From Actinomycetota bacterium (lineage in GTDB: Bacteria > Actinomycetota > Humimicrobiia > Humimicrobiales > Humimicrobiaceae): 6,898 nucleotides of DNA. This document shows, one piece after another, positions 6,252 to 6,898 of the stretch. Every line of letters begins with the position of its first letter. The stretch's first letter is position 1. The position numbers and the translations under genes are program-made. The DNA lies in the NCBI GenBank assembly GCA_023379515.1, contig JAMCQQ010000205.1, positions 1-6,898 of the forward strand, written 5' to 3'. The notes under the pieces were generated by a model. That model saw nothing but the letters and a program-made list of their open reading frames with translations, did not search any database and was not told the DNA's origin.

Positions 6252-6898
6252 AGAAATATTTTCAACTTAAGTATCTAGCTTTACTATTGATTTTATTTAA
6301 TATCTTTCTTGCATCAAGGTGGATTATTGATGGAAATCTTTTTTTCCATACTGATATTGCCAGGGACTTTTTGTTAATGGAAGATATTATAAATAATAAA
6401 CATTTCACCTTGATAGGTCCCAGGTCTGGAGCAATACCAGGTTTATTTCATGGGCCATTGTGGCTTTATCTAAATCTGTCAGCATTTTTAATTGGAAATG
6501 GAAACCCGGTATATGTAGGATGGTTTTGGGTAATCCTTTATATCGCCAGCTTGCTAATTATTTATTATGTTGGGAAAAAATTATTTGGTGAAGAAGAAGG
6601 AATACTGTCAGCCTTATTGTTATCATCGGTTACAATATTGAATGTCAGATCGTTATTTAATCCCTATGGAGCATTACTTTTGTCACCTTTATTTTTCTAT
6701 TTCTTTATCTGTTATTTAAATAATCAAAAGATTAAAACACTTATTTTATCTTTGTTAATTTTAGGATTAATTATTCAATTCCAGATGGCTTTTGGAGTAC
6801 CTATCTTATTTTTAGTACTGATATATCTTATTTATTATCTATTTAAAAAGAAAAAGCTATCTCATCTAATCTCCTTATCTAAAGGGGCCAAAGTTTTA
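6248..6898 (+). CDS. GT-C-like membrane glycosyltransferase, DxARD paralogue, partial (3' end beyond window)
   Basis: ATG 6248 opens a frame of 217 codons that reaches the right edge without a stop. It overlaps the upstream TGA as ATGA (6248-6251), a classic arrangement for coupled translation. The protein starts MKKYFQLKYLALLLILFNIF, a basic end plus first helix, then an outer loop with FHTDIARDFL at residues 33-42 (D36 and D40 as candidate catalytic acids), IGPRSG at 56-61 and FHGPLWLYL at 67-75. LFNPYG at 136-141 and IQFQM at 176-180 follow. These match, in order and spacing, the D34/D38, GPP, HHG, LNHPS and IQFEF positions of the upstream protein. At least six further helices follow up to about residue 198. 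Members of this layout with about 500 residues would leave more than half the protein outside the window, including any C-terminal soluble domain. No Shine-Dalgarno sequence precedes the ATG. The GT-C class is inferred from the paralogue and topology; the substrate is unknown. Confidence 0.82.
   Translation, partial: MKKYFQLKYLALLLILFNIFLASRWIIDGNLFFHTDIARDFLLMEDIINNKHFTLIGPRSGAIPGLFHGPLWLYLNLSAFLIGNGNPVYVGWFWVILYIASLLIIYYVGKKLFGEEEGILSALLLSSVTILNVRSLFNPYGALLLSPLFFYFFICYLNNQKIKTLILSLLILGLIIQFQMAFGVPILFLVLIYLIYYLFKKKKLSHLISLSKGAKVL

Noticed and set aside
546..6898. Alternative genetic code (TGA as glycine or tryptophan)
   Set aside because: TGA ends the gene at 6251 exactly where the next one begins, tryptophan is encoded by TGG throughout, and no in-frame TGA interrupts a conserved region.

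Overview
This is an AT-rich, gene-dense bacterial window that encodes almost nothing but membrane glycosylation enzymes. Five consecutive plus-strand genes (546 to the right edge) all look like multi-pass GT-C-fold glycosyltransferases. A sixth gene on the minus strand, cut by the left edge, is a cytoplasmic GT2 enzyme of the dolichol/polyprenyl-phosphate sugar synthase type. Gaps between genes are 40, -11, 9, 2 and -4 bases, and no stretch over 300 bases lacks a gene.

Layout: (1) 1-505 minus, GT2 polyprenyl-phosphate hexosyltransferase-like, 3' end missing. (2) 506-545, a 40-base divergent intergenic region that must hold any promoter elements not inside the genes. (3) 546-2219 plus, GT-C protein with a C-terminal extramembrane domain ending in a CxxxC pair. 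(4) 2209-3333 plus, PIG-V/GT76-like mannosyltransferase. (5) 3343-4728 plus, typical PMT_2/GT39-like protein. (6) 4731-6251 plus, GT-C protein with a D-x-A-R-D first-loop motif. (7) 6248 to the right edge plus, a second D-x-A-R-D protein, paralogous to the previous one and lacking its 3' end.

Inferred working model: the GT2 enzyme moves a hexose from a nucleotide sugar to a polyprenyl phosphate at the inner face of the membrane. The lipid-linked sugar is then flipped, and the GT-C enzymes use it outside to build or decorate a surface glycan or glycoprotein. Each GT-C protein keeps an acidic residue in the first external loop (D42, D66, D24, D34 and D36 respectively), the usual place for the catalytic base. 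The acceptor cannot be told from this window, and no flippase, polymerase, ligase or nucleotide-sugar gene is visible.

Organism: strong AT bias, tight packing, few Shine-Dalgarno sequences and serial GT-C genes with C-terminal globular domains fit a Patescibacteria/CPR genome, perhaps of the Microgenomates type. This is inference from style; no marker gene is present. TGA is used as a stop (gene ending at 6251) and tryptophan is TGG, so the code is standard, which argues against the code-25 CPR lineages. No RNA gene, mobile element, CRISPR array or clear terminator was seen.
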